Shown piece by piece: positions 15,390 through 26,444 of a DNA stretch of 64,000 bases. The stretch's first letter is position 1, and each line of letters opens with the position of its first letter. The DNA is from Bog-756 sp963738545 (GTDB lineage Bacteria > Actinomycetota > Acidimicrobiia > Acidimicrobiales > RAAP-2). The position numbers and the translations under genes are program-made. The notes beneath the pieces were generated by a model. It searched no databases, had not been told where the DNA came from, and worked only from the letters and a program-made list of their open reading frames with translations. Where the stretch lies: assembly GCA_963738545.1 (NCBI GenBank), contig CAVTXA010000009.1, positions 434,001 to 498,000 on the forward strand, in the 5' to 3' direction.

Positions 15390-16532
15390 TCAGATGTTGC
15401 CATCCCTGGTCAGCGCGACCAAGGGGACGAGCATCTCGTCGGCGGTCAGGGAGCCGTGCCTCGACTGCAGTCGGCTCTCCCCGGTGTCGGCCGGATCCAC
15501 GAAGGCGATCGGCTCGTGGGGGAGCAGGGCCACATCCCCGAGGCGGTCGATGAGCTCGTGGCGCAACGGTCCTCCGAAGACGCCGTCGTCGATGACCTGG
15601 TCGCGGGCCATCACCCATGTCGACGCTCCGTACCGCTCGGCCAGGGACTGTTCGAGGTCGGTGGCCGCCCCGGGCCGGGCGTGCACCCAGCGGAAGCGGC
15701 CCTCGCCGGAGAGGAACTGCACCGAGGCCATGACCTCGCGCCCGAGCAGCTCCACGTTCGGCCCCACGTCCACTTCCCCGTGGTCCGCCGTCACCAGGAG
15801 GGCGGCACCGGGGGGCAGCTGGTCCACCAGGTCACCCACCAGACGGTCCACCGCCACCAGTTCGGCGTCGTAGAGCTCGCCGAGCCCGTTCCCGTGGGCC
15901 ACCTTGTCGAGACCGTCGTAGTAGGCGTAGACGAGGGGCTCGCCGTCCCGTAGGAGCCGTCCCACCTCGACAGGCAGCGACGAGAGCACGCCGTAGCCGT
16001 GGAGCGGGGAGTTCCCGAGATGGGCGGCGGTGAATCCGGTGCCCCCGAACTCGCTCTTGGACACCACCGGTACCGTGCGCGTGGCACCGGCGAACGAGGG
16101 GTAGGGCTGTAACCGGCGGGCCGGCACGTCCCGGCGCACGTCGCGGGCCAGGCCGCTCCCGAGGGTCCAGCGCAGCACGTTGAGAATCTGGTCGTCGAGG
16201 GCCAGGCGGTACCCCAACAGGCCGTGCTCGCTCGGCGGTCGCCCGGTGGTAATGGAGGTGAGGGCGCAGGCCGTGGTGGTCGGGGCCACCGAGGTGATGG
16301 GCCGGGTCATGCCGTCGGCCCCCGAGAGGGTGGGTGCCAACGCCGACCGGGCCCGTAGCTGTTCCCAGCCCAGGCCGTCCAGTACCAGCAGCACGACCTG
16401 GTCGGCGTGGCGGGCGACGGCCGGCATCCAATCGGTCCCGGCCTCGGGAGGGTCGTTGCCGGTGATGATTGAGGGGACCACGTTGGCGATGCAGGCGCCC
16501 CGGTAGTCGGGGAGCAGAGGGCTCGGGGTCAT
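15390..16532 (-). CDS. Alkaline phosphatase family protein (nucleotide pyrophosphatase/phosphodiesterase-like)
   Basis: A 380-residue member of the alkaline phosphatase superfamily. Metal and nucleophile motifs appear in order: VVLLVLDGLGWEQL (Asp), ITSVAPTTTACALTSITTG (Thr nucleophile), YAYYDGLDKVAHGNG (Asp and His), LLVTADHGEVDV (Asp-His) and QSRHGSLTADEMLVPL (His). These match NPP-type phosphodiesterases more than PhoA. No signal peptide is visible from ATG 16532, so it may be cytoplasmic, unlike most relatives. It ends 2 nt before bpa. The substrate is unknown. Confidence 0.88.
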   Translation of the reverse strand: MTPSPLLPDYRGACIANVVPSIITGNDPPEAGTDWMPAVARHADQVVLLVLDGLGWEQLRARSALAPTLSGADGMTRPITSVAPTTTACALTSITTGRPPSEHGLLGYRLALDDQILNVLRWTLGSGLARDVRRDVPARRLQPYPSFAGATRTVPVVSKSEFGGTGFTAAHLGNSPLHGYGVLSSLPVEVGRLLRDGEPLVYAYYDGLDKVAHGNGLGELYDAELVAVDRLVGDLVDQLPPGAALLVTADHGEVDVGPNVELLGREVMASVQFLSGEGRFRWVHARPGAATDLEQSLAERYGASTWVMARDQVIDDGVFGGPLRHELIDRLGDVALLPHEPIAFVDPADTGESRLQSRHGSLTADEMLVPLVALTRDGNI

Positions 16533-16614
16533 GGCCGGCCACCGAGGCGACAGTCGGGGACGGTCGAGGGGCGACGCACAGGCGTCGACCTTAGGCGACG
16601 TCGTGGGAGCGGCA

Positions 16615-17333
16615 CTAGCTCCGAGGGAGCAGGGCCCGCACGGTCTTGTAGCAGTGGCCGTCGCGGGGCGTGGACACCGATACCAGGATGTAGTGCGGCT
16701 TGAACCCGAGCGCGGCGGCAAGATCCTTGCCCGTGAGGCGATCCCTCCGGGTCACGGCGAGGGCCCGGTCGGCGCCGACGTCCTCCACGGGCAGCCAGTT
16801 GTCACTGCGTCCCCATCCGAAGCGGATCCAAGTGGAGCGGTCCTCGATCCTGCGGAACAGGACAGGCCCCTTGGTCGGGACGACCAGGGCCAGCGACGGG
16901 CGGAACCCCCGGAACTCCCAGTAGGGGGCGGACGCGCCGGGGAATCCGAGGAGGTGCTCCTCCACCGGCGCCACCAGCTGATGGAGGAGCTTGCGCACCG
17001 GTCGCCCATGGAGTGTCCCCAGGTGACGGGGAAGTCCGGTGGCGGTGACGGCCTCGGGTTGTGCCAGGTCGTCCCGCTCGGGTTCCTCGGCCAGTTGGGC
17101 CTCGACCACGTCGAAGGGAGCGAGGTCCGGTCCGTGGTCTTCGGGCCAGGTGACCCGCACCCGGACCAGTGTTCCCGAGGCCAGGTCCACGCCGATGGTG
17201 TCCTCGGTGTGGCAGGCCAGCACCACGAAGGTCAGCGCGGTGCCACCCGCCACATCGATCCGGCCCCGGGGTCGGATGTTCCGGACGATGTCTCGGGCCG
17301 TGCCCGACCGTGGGCCGGGGGTGGTGGGATCGC

Positions 17334-17337
<4 letters not shown>
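16615..17337 (-). CDS. Conserved hypothetical protein
   Basis: A 240-residue soluble protein I do not recognise. The N-terminal half looks beta-rich (RPRGRIDVAGGTALTFVVLACHTEDTIGVDLASGTLVRVRV), suggesting an OB- or barrel-like domain. The second half contains HLGTLHGRPVRKLLHQLVAPVEEHLLGF, WEFRGFRPSLALVVPTKGPVLFRR and FGWGRSDNWLPVED. The end reads DGHCYKTVRALLP, with one of its two cysteines. The GTG/ATG start region at 17337 overlaps the YyaL gene stop as ATGA, so the two are translationally coupled. It may process or bind a nucleic acid or nucleotide, but that is a guess. It lies 82 bp from the phosphatase gene. Confidence 0.8.
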
Positions 17338-19424
<2,087 letters not shown>

Positions 19425-19431
19425 GCCGGTC

Positions 19432-19437
19432 AGCGTA
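19432..19437 (-). promoter_or_regulatory. -10 box for a leaderless yyaL-type transcript
   Basis: On the minus strand TACGCT is followed by 7 nt and the GTG start at 19424, with no SD. It fits the repeated TANNNT pattern of this window. Confidence 0.5.
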
Positions 19438-19495
19438 GTGACTGGCGGGTCACGGCCCGGGGTCGACGGCGGGTGCGGGGGCCCAGGCCGACCGA

Positions 19496-22048
19496 CTACT
19501 CGGCCCGCAGCAGGACCGCCGTGGGCGTCCGGGCCGCCGTGCGGCCGGGGATGGCGGCCACCACATTGGCCAGGACCAGGGCGCCCACGACGACCAGTCC
19601 CATCTGGAGGTCCGGGACCGTGGGTCGGGGCACGGCATAGATCTGTTCGGCGAAGAGCGTCCACAGCCAGCGTCCGACGATGATCCCGAAGGGCACGCCG
19701 ACTACCGCGCCGACCACGGCGGCCACCGAGGCCTGCCAGGCCACCGTGGTGGCCAGCTGCCGGTGGGTGAATCCCAAGGTCTTCAGCAGAGCCAGGTCCC
19801 TCCTCCGTCGTCGGGTGGACGCCGCCAGGGTCAGCCCCAAGGCCACCACCGTGCCGGCCACGACGCCGCCGGCCAACAGGGCGGGCACGGCCCCGATGGC
19901 CCGGTAGTTGACGATCTCGGCCGGCTGCTGGACGGGCAGGACAGTGAAGGTCCCCCCGGCGTTGGGATCCATCTGTAGCGCGGCGGCGGTGGTGGCGGCG
20001 ATACGCCGGAGCGACGACAGCCCGGCCGTGGCCGACACGCCGGGACGGAGTCGGATGACCATGGCGGCGGGCCCGTTGAGATTGGGATCGGGGCTGGACA
20101 GGGCGGCCCGGAACGACGCCGGCTCGATACTCGTCGACACCAGCGCCCCGGTGCCCATGGACGTGTGCAGCTGACCGGAGTTGCCGATGGCCGGCAGTGT
20201 GGCCGTCCCCACCACGGTGGCCGCTGTGAGGGGCACCTGGGTGACGCCGCCCCGGGAGGATCCGTAGCTGAGCTCGACGGTATCGCCGATGTGCACGTGC
20301 AGCTGCTCGAGGGTGGCGGCTCCCAGCACGATCTGGTGGCTCGCCTCCACCGGATGCCCGCTCAGGATCGGTGGACCGACGGCGGCTCGGCTGACGGCGA
20401 GCAGCGACGGCACCGTCTGGCCGTCGATCTGGATCTGTCCGAACCCGTAGCCGGTCCATGCGGCCACGTCCCGGTCCTGGTCCACCAGGCGCTGGGTCAG
20501 GGGAGGTACGTGCCCGCCACCCACCTCCTGGATGGCGTAGTTCCAGTTCCACCCGTAGAGGGCCGGGTGGGTCACCAGGGTGCGTAGGCCGCTCCCGAAG
20601 GTGAGCGTGGCCACTAGCAGGATGACGGCCAACACCGAACCCAGGAGGGCCGAACGCACCGGCACGGCGTTGCGGCTGGTATCCCGCTCGAGGGCGAACC
20701 GGATGCCCGTGACCGCCGGCAGGGTGAGCCCGGCGCTCGCCGCCGACCCCGCCGCGGCGGAGGCCTTCGGGTGGGCCACCCGATCCCGATGGCCCCGTCG
20801 GTTCGGGGACTGTCGGGAGGCCAGAGCGACGGTGACCGCCCCCAGCCCGACGACGAGGACGACCAGACCGCCCAGCACCGCCGTCCAGTCGATGGTCATT
20901 CCCGGAGCGGGGTCGACGGCGTGCACCGGCCCGATGGGAGAGAGGGGCGAGAGGGCCACGGCCACCACGGTGGCGAGGAGCGCCCCCACGATCACGGCAC
21001 CGAGCGCTCCGATGAGCCCGTCCGATGTTGTCATCCGGGCGTCGGCGCCGAGGCTCCGCATGACCTCGAGCTCCTCGCCGGAGGACCGCAGCTGCCGACC
21101 GATGGCCTGTCCGCCGATGAGGAGGGTGGCCAGGGCGGCGATGATCCCGAACACGCCGAGGGCGATCGACTCGGGCTTGACCGACCGAGCCACCTGACCC
21201 TCGACCACCGAGGTGACGTGGAAGTTGTAGGTGTTGTCGGGAGGAAGGGAGTTGATGATCTCCTTCTCCACCGTGGCCACCCCGCCGCTGCCGTGGTCGA
21301 GCCGGAGGCTGTACTCGGTGTAGTAGGCCGCATCGGCCAGCAGTCGGGCGGTGAGCGCCGGCGTGAAGATCACGTCGCCCGGGTACTGGTCGACCTCGTC
21401 GCGGACCACCTGGTTGTTGAGCACCACGGTGCCGACCAAGGTGGCACGGGTCCGGAGGTAGGGCTGGACCCGCGGCGTCCCGAAGCCGGGCTCCGATGAC
21501 TGCGCTGCGGTGAAGGCCCCCATGGAGAAGGACTCGCCCACGTGCCATCCGAGCAGCCCGGCCGCCTGGTCCGTGGCCACAAACTCGTCGGGGCGAGCGG
21601 GGTCGGCCAGGCGACCCCGGGTCACGGCCACCCGATCCTGGGTGAAGTACTCACCGTGGACCGAGCCCACGGTCTCCACCTGATTGGACTGCAAGGCCGG
21701 GGGGATGTCGGGGGCGCCATCCGCCTTCACCGGGGTGACGAAGACGGCTACGTTGCCGGCCACTCGCCGCACCCCGGGAAGGCGGGCGAGTTGGGCGGTC
21801 TGGTTCGGAGCGTACGGCTGGGTGGAGGTGGCGGCGACGTTCGTGATCTCCACCTGCAGGTCGGAGGCGTCCGAGCGGGCCAGGTAAGCCGCATAGGCCG
21901 ACTGGGTGCGACGCGCTCCGGCCAACGAGCCCATGGCCAGGCCACCGACGAGCCCGACGAGGAGGATCACGGTCAGATAGCCGCCCCACCGACGGTGGAA
22001 CGTGGTGCGGAACCGGTACCCGCAGACGTCGAGGACCGGACTGCTCAC
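19496..22048 (-). CDS. FtsX/MacB-type ABC transporter permease (orphan)
   Basis: An 850-residue membrane protein with two FtsX-like modules. A first TM helix (GGYLTVILLVGLVGGLAMGS, about residues 22-41) is followed by a large periplasmic domain to about 290. A cluster of TM helices comes next (LGVFGIIAALATLLIGGQAIG, GALGAVIVGALLATVVAVAL and a third), then a second extracellular domain. Three C-terminal helices include ALLAGGVVAGTVVALGLTLAAS and QASVAAVVGAVVGVPFGIIVG. The intracellular coupling stretch LALLKTLGFTHRQLATTVAW is typical. No ATPase gene is adjacent, so the partner must be elsewhere. It probably exports or releases lipids or lipoproteins, judging only by family. GTG 22048 has no obvious SD. 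Confidence 0.9.
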   Translation of the reverse strand: MSSPVLDVCGYRFRTTFHRRWGGYLTVILLVGLVGGLAMGSLAGARRTQSAYAAYLARSDASDLQVEITNVAATSTQPYAPNQTAQLARLPGVRRVAGNVAVFVTPVKADGAPDIPPALQSNQVETVGSVHGEYFTQDRVAVTRGRLADPARPDEFVATDQAAGLLGWHVGESFSMGAFTAAQSSEPGFGTPRVQPYLRTRATLVGTVVLNNQVVRDEVDQYPGDVIFTPALTARLLADAAYYTEYSLRLDHGSGGVATVEKEIINSLPPDNTYNFHVTSVVEGQVARSVKPESIALGVFGIIAALATLLIGGQAIGRQLRSSGEELEVMRSLGADARMTTSDGLIGALGAVIVGALLATVVAVALSPLSPIGPVHAVDPAPGMTIDWTAVLGGLVVLVVGLGAVTVALASRQSPNRRGHRDRVAHPKASAAAGSAASAGLTLPAVTGIRFALERDTSRNAVPVRSALLGSVLAVILLVATLTFGSGLRTLVTHPALYGWNWNYAIQEVGGGHVPPLTQRLVDQDRDVAAWTGYGFGQIQIDGQTVPSLLAVSRAAVGPPILSGHPVEASHQIVLGAATLEQLHVHIGDTVELSYGSSRGGVTQVPLTAATVVGTATLPAIGNSGQLHTSMGTGALVSTSIEPASFRAALSSPDPNLNGPAAMVIRLRPGVSATAGLSSLRRIAATTAAALQMDPNAGGTFTVLPVQQPAEIVNYRAIGAVPALLAGGVVAGTVVALGLTLAASTRRRRRDLALLKTLGFTHRQLATTVAWQASVAAVVGAVVGVPFGIIVGRWLWTLFAEQIYAVPRPTVPDLQMGLVVVGALVLANVVAAIPGRTAARTPTAVLLRAE

Positions 22049-22265
22049 CGCGACACGTGGCCCGGTGGCGATGTCGGTGGTTGGTGCATCGCGCCCCCGT
22101 CGGCGGTCCGATCGGGCCCGGTGTGGGCCCTCTCCTGCACGGTACCGACGGATGGGGCGGCGGCCAAGGGCGTCAGCCGGTATCGGGGTGTCGTGCCAGC
22201 ACCACTGTGGATCCCGGGACCCGAGGGCGGCTCAAGCCGTCGATCCTGCGTGTCGATGCAATTCT

Positions 22266-22305
22266 GCCGGGCCCGTTGAGTACTAGGCAGGACTCCGGGC
22301 CCGGC
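22266..22305. terminator. Perfect 10-bp inverted repeat, terminator-like
   Basis: GCCGGGCCCG (22266-22275) pairs with CGGGCCCGGC (22296-22305) across a 20-nt loop, followed on the plus strand by CCTTT. It may be a back-up terminator of minus-strand transcription or part of an unrecognised RNA. Confidence 0.4.
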
Positions 22306-22419
22306 CCTTTCTACTCGTCGACGGCGCGGCGCTGGGGGATGTCGGGTCCAACGCGTCCGGCGTCCGCTCCGGTGCGGGCCCCGCTCAAGACGTTCCGACG
22401 ATGGTCCGATACTCAATTG

Positions 22420-22460
22420 CCAGGCCCGGAGCAGTACCTCCGGTAACGCTCCGGGCCTGG
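22420..22460 (-). terminator. Perfect 13-bp inverted repeat after the ThDP enzyme gene
   Basis: CCAGGCCCGGAGC (22420-22432) pairs with GCTCCGGGCCTGG (22448-22460) across a 15-nt loop. It starts 48 bp beyond the stop of the minus-strand gene and is followed by AATTGAG, so it is a strong candidate terminator. Confidence 0.6.
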
Positions 22461-22508
22461 TGCCCGCAACGCCGTCCTCCGGTCACCCCCGTCACCGCCG
22501 GGCCACGC

Positions 22509-24071
22509 TCAGAGCAGCGGGGGGATGACCGCTTCGACCACACTCGGTCCGGGAGTGGCCAGGGCCCGGGCCAGTTGGTCGCTGAACTGCTCGGCGGTGT
22601 CGGCCCGTTCGGCGTGGAGTCCCAAGCCGCGGGCCAGCTGGACGAAGTCGATGGGGGGCCGGCCGAGGTCGAGCATGTCTCGGGCCCGCGGCCCGGCGGC
22701 GTCGACGCCCACCCGGTCGAGCTCCATGTTGAGCACAGCGTAGGAGTGGTTGTTGAGCAGGATGGTGGTGACGTCGAGCCCTTCGCGGGCCATGGTCCAC
22801 CACGACTGGAGCGTGTAGAGGGCGCTGCCGTCGGACTCGAGCGCCACCACCCGCCGATCGGGTGCGGCCACGGCGGCGCCCACCGCCACCGGGAGCCCCT
22901 GGCCGATGGCACCACCGGTGAGGCACAGCCAGTCGTGGGTCGGGGAGCCGGCCGTGGCCCCCGGGGCGAACAGTCCCGAGGTGTTGCCCTCATCCGAGAC
23001 GATGGCCTCCTCAGGCAGCAGGGAGCCGAGGGCCTGGCAGACGGCCATGGCGTCGAGGGCGCCGGTGGGTGGCCCGGGATCGACGGCGGCGGCCCGCACC
23101 CCGGTCCCCGGCACCGCCCCGACCAGTGCCGACAGGGCGTCGATGGCGGCGTCCACGTCGTCGGCCGGACCGGCCACCCGATGGACGGTGCACCCCTCGG
23201 GCACCAGGTCACTGGGCTTCCCGGGATAGGCGAAGAAGGACACAGGCGAGGCGGCGTCGAGGAGCACCAGGTGGCGGACGCCCTCGAGCTGCAGGGCCGT
23301 GAACTCGGCCAGATAGGCCAGGCGGTCCACCTGGGGTCGACCCGCGCCGCGTTCCATCCGGGCCGGGAACGTCTCGGCGAAGAAACCCGCCCCCGTGGAG
23401 GCGGCCAGATCGGCCGCCCGGCTGAGGGCGGTACCCCGGCAGACCCGACCGCCGATGAGGAGGGCGGCGGGTTCCGACGAGCGGAGCGCCGCGGCCGCCG
23501 CGGCCACCACGGCTTCGTCCGGTGGTGCTCCGCGCCCGGCCATCGACGCCGGTCCCGACGCCACGACCCCCCCATCGCTCCAGGAGACGTCGGCCGGGAG
23601 GATCAGCGTGGCCACGCCGCCGGGTGGACCGTTGGCCGCCGCCAGGGAGGCCACCGCGTCGGCGCCTAGTGCCTCTGTGGACTCGGAGGTGTGGACAGAC
23701 GTCGAGACGTTGCGGGCCACCGTCTCGATGTCCGACTGGAGCTGGGCGTCGTAGCGGCGGTGGCTGATGGCGTGGTCCCCGACGATGTTGACCACCGGGC
23801 TACGGGCCCGCCGGGCGTTGTGCAGGTTGGCCAGTCCGTTGCCGAGACCCGGGCCCAGGTGGAGCAGGGTGGCGGCGGGCCGTCCGGCGATGCGGGCGTA
23901 CCCGTCGGCGGCACCGGTGGCCACCCCCTCGAACAGGGCCAGGACGCTGTGCATGGCCGTCACGTCGTCGAGGGCGGCGACGAAGTGCATCTCGGAGGTA
24001 CCCGGATTCATGAAGCAGGTGTCCACCCCGTGGTCGACCAGGGTGCGGATCAGGGACTGGGCACCGTTCAC
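22509..24071 (-). CDS. Thiamine-pyrophosphate enzyme, acetolactate synthase large-subunit-like
   Basis: A 520-residue ThDP-dependent enzyme of the decarboxylase/AHAS superfamily. The N-terminal PYR domain holds the catalytic Glu in LALFEGVATGAADGYAR (about residue 48). The central domain resembles the AHAS nucleotide-fold domain. The C-terminal PP domain carries the cofactor motif ESDGSALYTLQSWWTMAREGLDVTTILLNN. It is shorter than catabolic or biosynthetic IlvB, lacks an adjacent small subunit, and may be a 2-oxoacid decarboxylase or benzoylformate-decarboxylase-like enzyme. GTG 24071 overlaps the stop of the FAD-linked oxidase as GTGA, so both are made together. A product of that oxidase (a 2-oxoacid) would be a natural substrate here; this is inference. 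Confidence 0.88.
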   Translation of the reverse strand: MNGAQSLIRTLVDHGVDTCFMNPGTSEMHFVAALDDVTAMHSVLALFEGVATGAADGYARIAGRPAATLLHLGPGLGNGLANLHNARRARSPVVNIVGDHAISHRRYDAQLQSDIETVARNVSTSVHTSESTEALGADAVASLAAANGPPGGVATLILPADVSWSDGGVVASGPASMAGRGAPPDEAVVAAAAAALRSSEPAALLIGGRVCRGTALSRAADLAASTGAGFFAETFPARMERGAGRPQVDRLAYLAEFTALQLEGVRHLVLLDAASPVSFFAYPGKPSDLVPEGCTVHRVAGPADDVDAAIDALSALVGAVPGTGVRAAAVDPGPPTGALDAMAVCQALGSLLPEEAIVSDEGNTSGLFAPGATAGSPTHDWLCLTGGAIGQGLPVAVGAAVAAPDRRVVALESDGSALYTLQSWWTMAREGLDVTTILLNNHSYAVLNMELDRVGVDAAGPRARDMLDLGRPPIDFVQLARGLGLHAERADTAEQFSDQLARALATPGPSVVEAVIPPLL

Positions 24072-25468
24072 CGGTGCCCTCCCGAAGCGGTGGCGGGGGC
24101 GGGATCGAAGATCGTGCCGGGATTGAGGATCCCCAGAGGGTCGAACGCGGCCTTGATGCGCCGCATGAGGTCCAACTTCACGGGGTCCTCGAGTTCGGCC
24201 AGGAAGCCCGCCTTCTGGGTGCCGATGCCGTGCTCCCCGGAGATGGCGCCGCCCAGGGCCAATCCCGAGACCATGAGGTCGTGGAGCAGGGTGTGGCGCA
24301 CCGCGGTATCGGGTTGCCACACCGACAGGTGGACGTTGCCGTCCCCGGCGTGCCCGCAGCCGATGACCAGCGACGAGGTGGCGGCGGCCCGCTCGCCCAC
24401 CGTGTCCAAGAAGGCGGGGATGGAGGCCCGGGGCACCACCACGTCGACGATGTCGTCGGCCCCGTTGGCCTTCGAGGCCCAAAAGGCGCGCTCCCGGGCG
24501 GTGATGAGCTGGGTACCGGCCTGGTCGGGCAGCACGTAGACGTCGAGGGCCCCGAGTCCGGCGATCCGCTCGGCCAGGGCCTCGGTGTCCTCCTCCAGGC
24601 GGGTGGCGTCGTGGTTCTCCAGCACGATCACCAGGTAGGCCAGGGCCTGCTCCTTGATGTCGTCGGGGATCCCGAGGTCGATGCCGGCGCTGGCCGTGAT
24701 CCCGGCCATGGACACCAGGTCGATGTACTCCACCATGAGGGGCCCGACGCCGCTGGCGGCGATGGGGGGCACCGAGGAGGCGATGGCCTCGATGGTGGGG
24801 AACGGGGCCAGCAGCGTGGCGTGGTAGTCGGCTCGGGGGTGGAGCCGCAAAGTGGCCCGGGTGACCAGGGCCAGGGTGCCCTCGGATCCGATCACCAACT
24901 GGGTGAGGTCGTACCCGCTGGTCGACTTCACGTACTTGCCGCCGGCGCTGATCACCTCACCGGTGCCGAGGACCGCCTCGATGCCGAGGACGTGGTGCCG
25001 GGTCACCCCGTATTTGACCGCCCTCATACCCCCGGCGTTGGTGGCCACGTTCCCACCCAGGCTGGCCGACTGCTCGCCGGGGAACACCGGATAGACAAGA
25101 CCGTGGGGAGTGAGCGCCGCGTCCAGTTCGGTGAGGGTGAGTCCGGGCTCGACCACGGCCACGTGGTTGTCGGTGTCGACCTCGAGGATCCGGTTCATCC
25201 GTTCGAACGAGACCACCACGCCTCCGGCCACCGGTGTGCAGGCCCCGGACAGTCCCGTGCCCGAGCCCCGTGGCGTGAGGGGGACGCCCTCGGCGCCGGC
25301 CGCCCGCACGATGTCGGCCACCTCATGGGTGGAACCGGGCCGGACTACCGCACGCGGACGCACGGGATGGCCGTCGAGCGCCTCGTCGTGGGTGGCGTCG
25401 TCACTGATGGCCTCGCCCACATCGACGTGGGCGTCCCCGACGATGGCGGCCAGCCGGTCTTCGATCAC
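24068..25468 (-). CDS. FAD-linked 2-hydroxyacid dehydrogenase (GlcD/D-lactate dehydrogenase family)
   Basis: Oxidises a 2-hydroxyacid such as glycolate, D-lactate or 2-hydroxyglutarate to the 2-oxoacid. The FAD-binding PCMH domain contains RPGSTHEVADIVRAAGAEGVPLTPRGSGTGLSGACTPV. It is followed by GEQSASLGGNVATNAGGMRAVKYG and YVKSTSGYDLTQLVIGSEGTLALVT. The C-terminal FAD-oxidase domain has metal/substrate residues in IGCGHAGDGNVHLSV and GAISGEHGIGTQK. At 466 aa it is full length. GTG 25468 lies 9 bp after the LLM oxidoreductase gene, suggesting an operon. No GlcE/GlcF Fe-S partners are present, as in the stand-alone LldD/DLD type. Confidence 0.94.
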   Translation of the reverse strand: MIEDRLAAIVGDAHVDVGEAISDDATHDEALDGHPVRPRAVVRPGSTHEVADIVRAAGAEGVPLTPRGSGTGLSGACTPVAGGVVVSFERMNRILEVDTDNHVAVVEPGLTLTELDAALTPHGLVYPVFPGEQSASLGGNVATNAGGMRAVKYGVTRHHVLGIEAVLGTGEVISAGGKYVKSTSGYDLTQLVIGSEGTLALVTRATLRLHPRADYHATLLAPFPTIEAIASSVPPIAASGVGPLMVEYIDLVSMAGITASAGIDLGIPDDIKEQALAYLVIVLENHDATRLEEDTEALAERIAGLGALDVYVLPDQAGTQLITARERAFWASKANGADDIVDVVVPRASIPAFLDTVGERAAATSSLVIGCGHAGDGNVHLSVWQPDTAVRHTLLHDLMVSGLALGGAISGEHGIGTQKAGFLAELEDPVKLDLMRRIKAAFDPLGILNPGTIFDPAPATASGGHR

Positions 25469-25477
25469 CGGCGCCGT

Positions 25478-26416
25478 TCAGCCCCCACCGAGGCCGAGGG
25501 CGTCGCCCACCGCGGCGATCCCCGACCGATCGGCGAAGGCGAAGCTGAAGATGACCTGATCGGCCCCGGCGGCGATGTGCCCGGCGACCAGATCGGGGAT
25601 CTCGCCCGGCTGGCCGACCACGAACGCCGCCACCTCCTCGGCCGGTGCCCCTGCCGCCAGCACGGCCTTCATCTCGGCCGTGTTCTCCTCCGAGGTGGTG
25701 AGGATCAGAGGGGTCATCCACGTGATCTCGATCTCGGCGGGATCCCGACCCACGTCGGCACAGTGCTGGTGGAGCACCTCGATCTTGTGGGCCAGGGTGG
25801 CGGCGTCGCCGGTGACGTTGCACTGGTCGGCGTACCGGGCCACGAGCCGGAGCGTCCGCTTCTCGCCCCCGCCCCCGATGAGGATCCTCGGCCCGCCGGG
25901 CCGCACGGGCCGGGGCAGGTTGCGGGCGTGGTCGAGGGTGTAATGGCTGCCGCTGAAGCTGACGTCGTCCCCGGTGAACATGGCCCGGCACACCTGGACC
26001 GCCTCTTCCAGCATGTCCAGCCGGACCCGGTCACTCGGGTACTCGACGCCGAGGGCGCGATGCTCCACGTCGTACCAGGCACCGCCGATGCCGAGGATGG
26101 CCCGCCCCTTGGAGATCACGTCCAGGGTGGTGACGATCTTGGCGAGCAGCGCGGGGTTGCGGTAGGTCACCCCGGTGACCAGCGTGCCGAGCTGCACCCG
26201 CTCGGTGCGAGCGGCCAGTGCCCCGAGGAGGGTGTACGCCTCCAGCATGGGCTCGTCCGGCCCGCCGAGTGGCGGGAGCTGGAAGTAGTGGTCCATCACC
26301 CACACCGAGTCGAAGCCCGAGGTCTCGGCCGTGACCGCCAGCCCGGCCACATGATCGAAGAGGTCATCGGGAGCGAACCCGGAGAAGTTGGGGAGCTGCA
26401 CACCGAAGGAGGTCAT
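25478..26416 (-). CDS. LLM-class F420-dependent oxidoreductase
   Basis: Bacterial-luciferase-like TIM barrel, most like the F420-dependent branch (TIGR03560-type). Recognisable parts are SFGVQLPNFSGF at the start, AETSGFDSVWVMDHYFQLPPLGGPDEPMLEAYTLLGALAARTERVQLGTLVTGVTYRNPALLAKI, then GRAILGIGGAWYDVEHRALGV and PRILIGGGGEKRTLRLVARYADQCNV. It has 312 aa. ATG 26416 is chosen over one seven codons upstream because TACCGT lies 6 nt before it and the conserved domain begins there. It probably uses F420H2, but FMN use cannot be excluded. It heads a three-gene minus-strand group with the FAD oxidase and ThDP enzyme. Confidence 0.92.
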   Translation of the reverse strand: MTSFGVQLPNFSGFAPDDLFDHVAGLAVTAETSGFDSVWVMDHYFQLPPLGGPDEPMLEAYTLLGALAARTERVQLGTLVTGVTYRNPALLAKIVTTLDVISKGRAILGIGGAWYDVEHRALGVEYPSDRVRLDMLEEAVQVCRAMFTGDDVSFSGSHYTLDHARNLPRPVRPGGPRILIGGGGEKRTLRLVARYADQCNVTGDAATLAHKIEVLHQHCADVGRDPAEIEITWMTPLILTTSEENTAEMKAVLAAGAPAEEVAAFVVGQPGEIPDLVAGHIAAGADQVIFSFAFADRSGIAAVGDALGLGGG

Positions 26417-26422
26417 GAGGGC

Positions 26423-26428
26423 ACGGTA
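26423..26428 (-). promoter_or_regulatory. -10 box for a leaderless LLM-oxidoreductase transcript
   Basis: On the minus strand TACCGT is followed by 6 nt and the ATG at 26416, without an SD. It would drive the LLM oxidoreductase, FAD oxidase and ThDP enzyme genes. Confidence 0.55.
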
Positions 26429-26444
26429 CCCCCACATGACCCGG

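Larger units (their letters stand above)
22049..22508. other. 460-bp intergenic region with two long GC inverted repeats
   Basis: No gene is convincing here. The region separates the orphan permease (transcribed away to the left) from the end of the ThDP enzyme gene. It contains two perfect inverted repeats (22266-22305 and 22420-22460), listed separately, that share the GGGCCCGG/CCGGGCC core. I see no tRNA or clear promoter. Confidence 0.7.

Noticed and set aside
12406..15873. A 1155-codon open frame on the plus strand opposite dnaE
   Set aside because: It is the complement of dnaE and its neighbours. Its composition (His/Val/Gly/Asp-rich with no domain) is what the antisense of a GC-rich gene gives.
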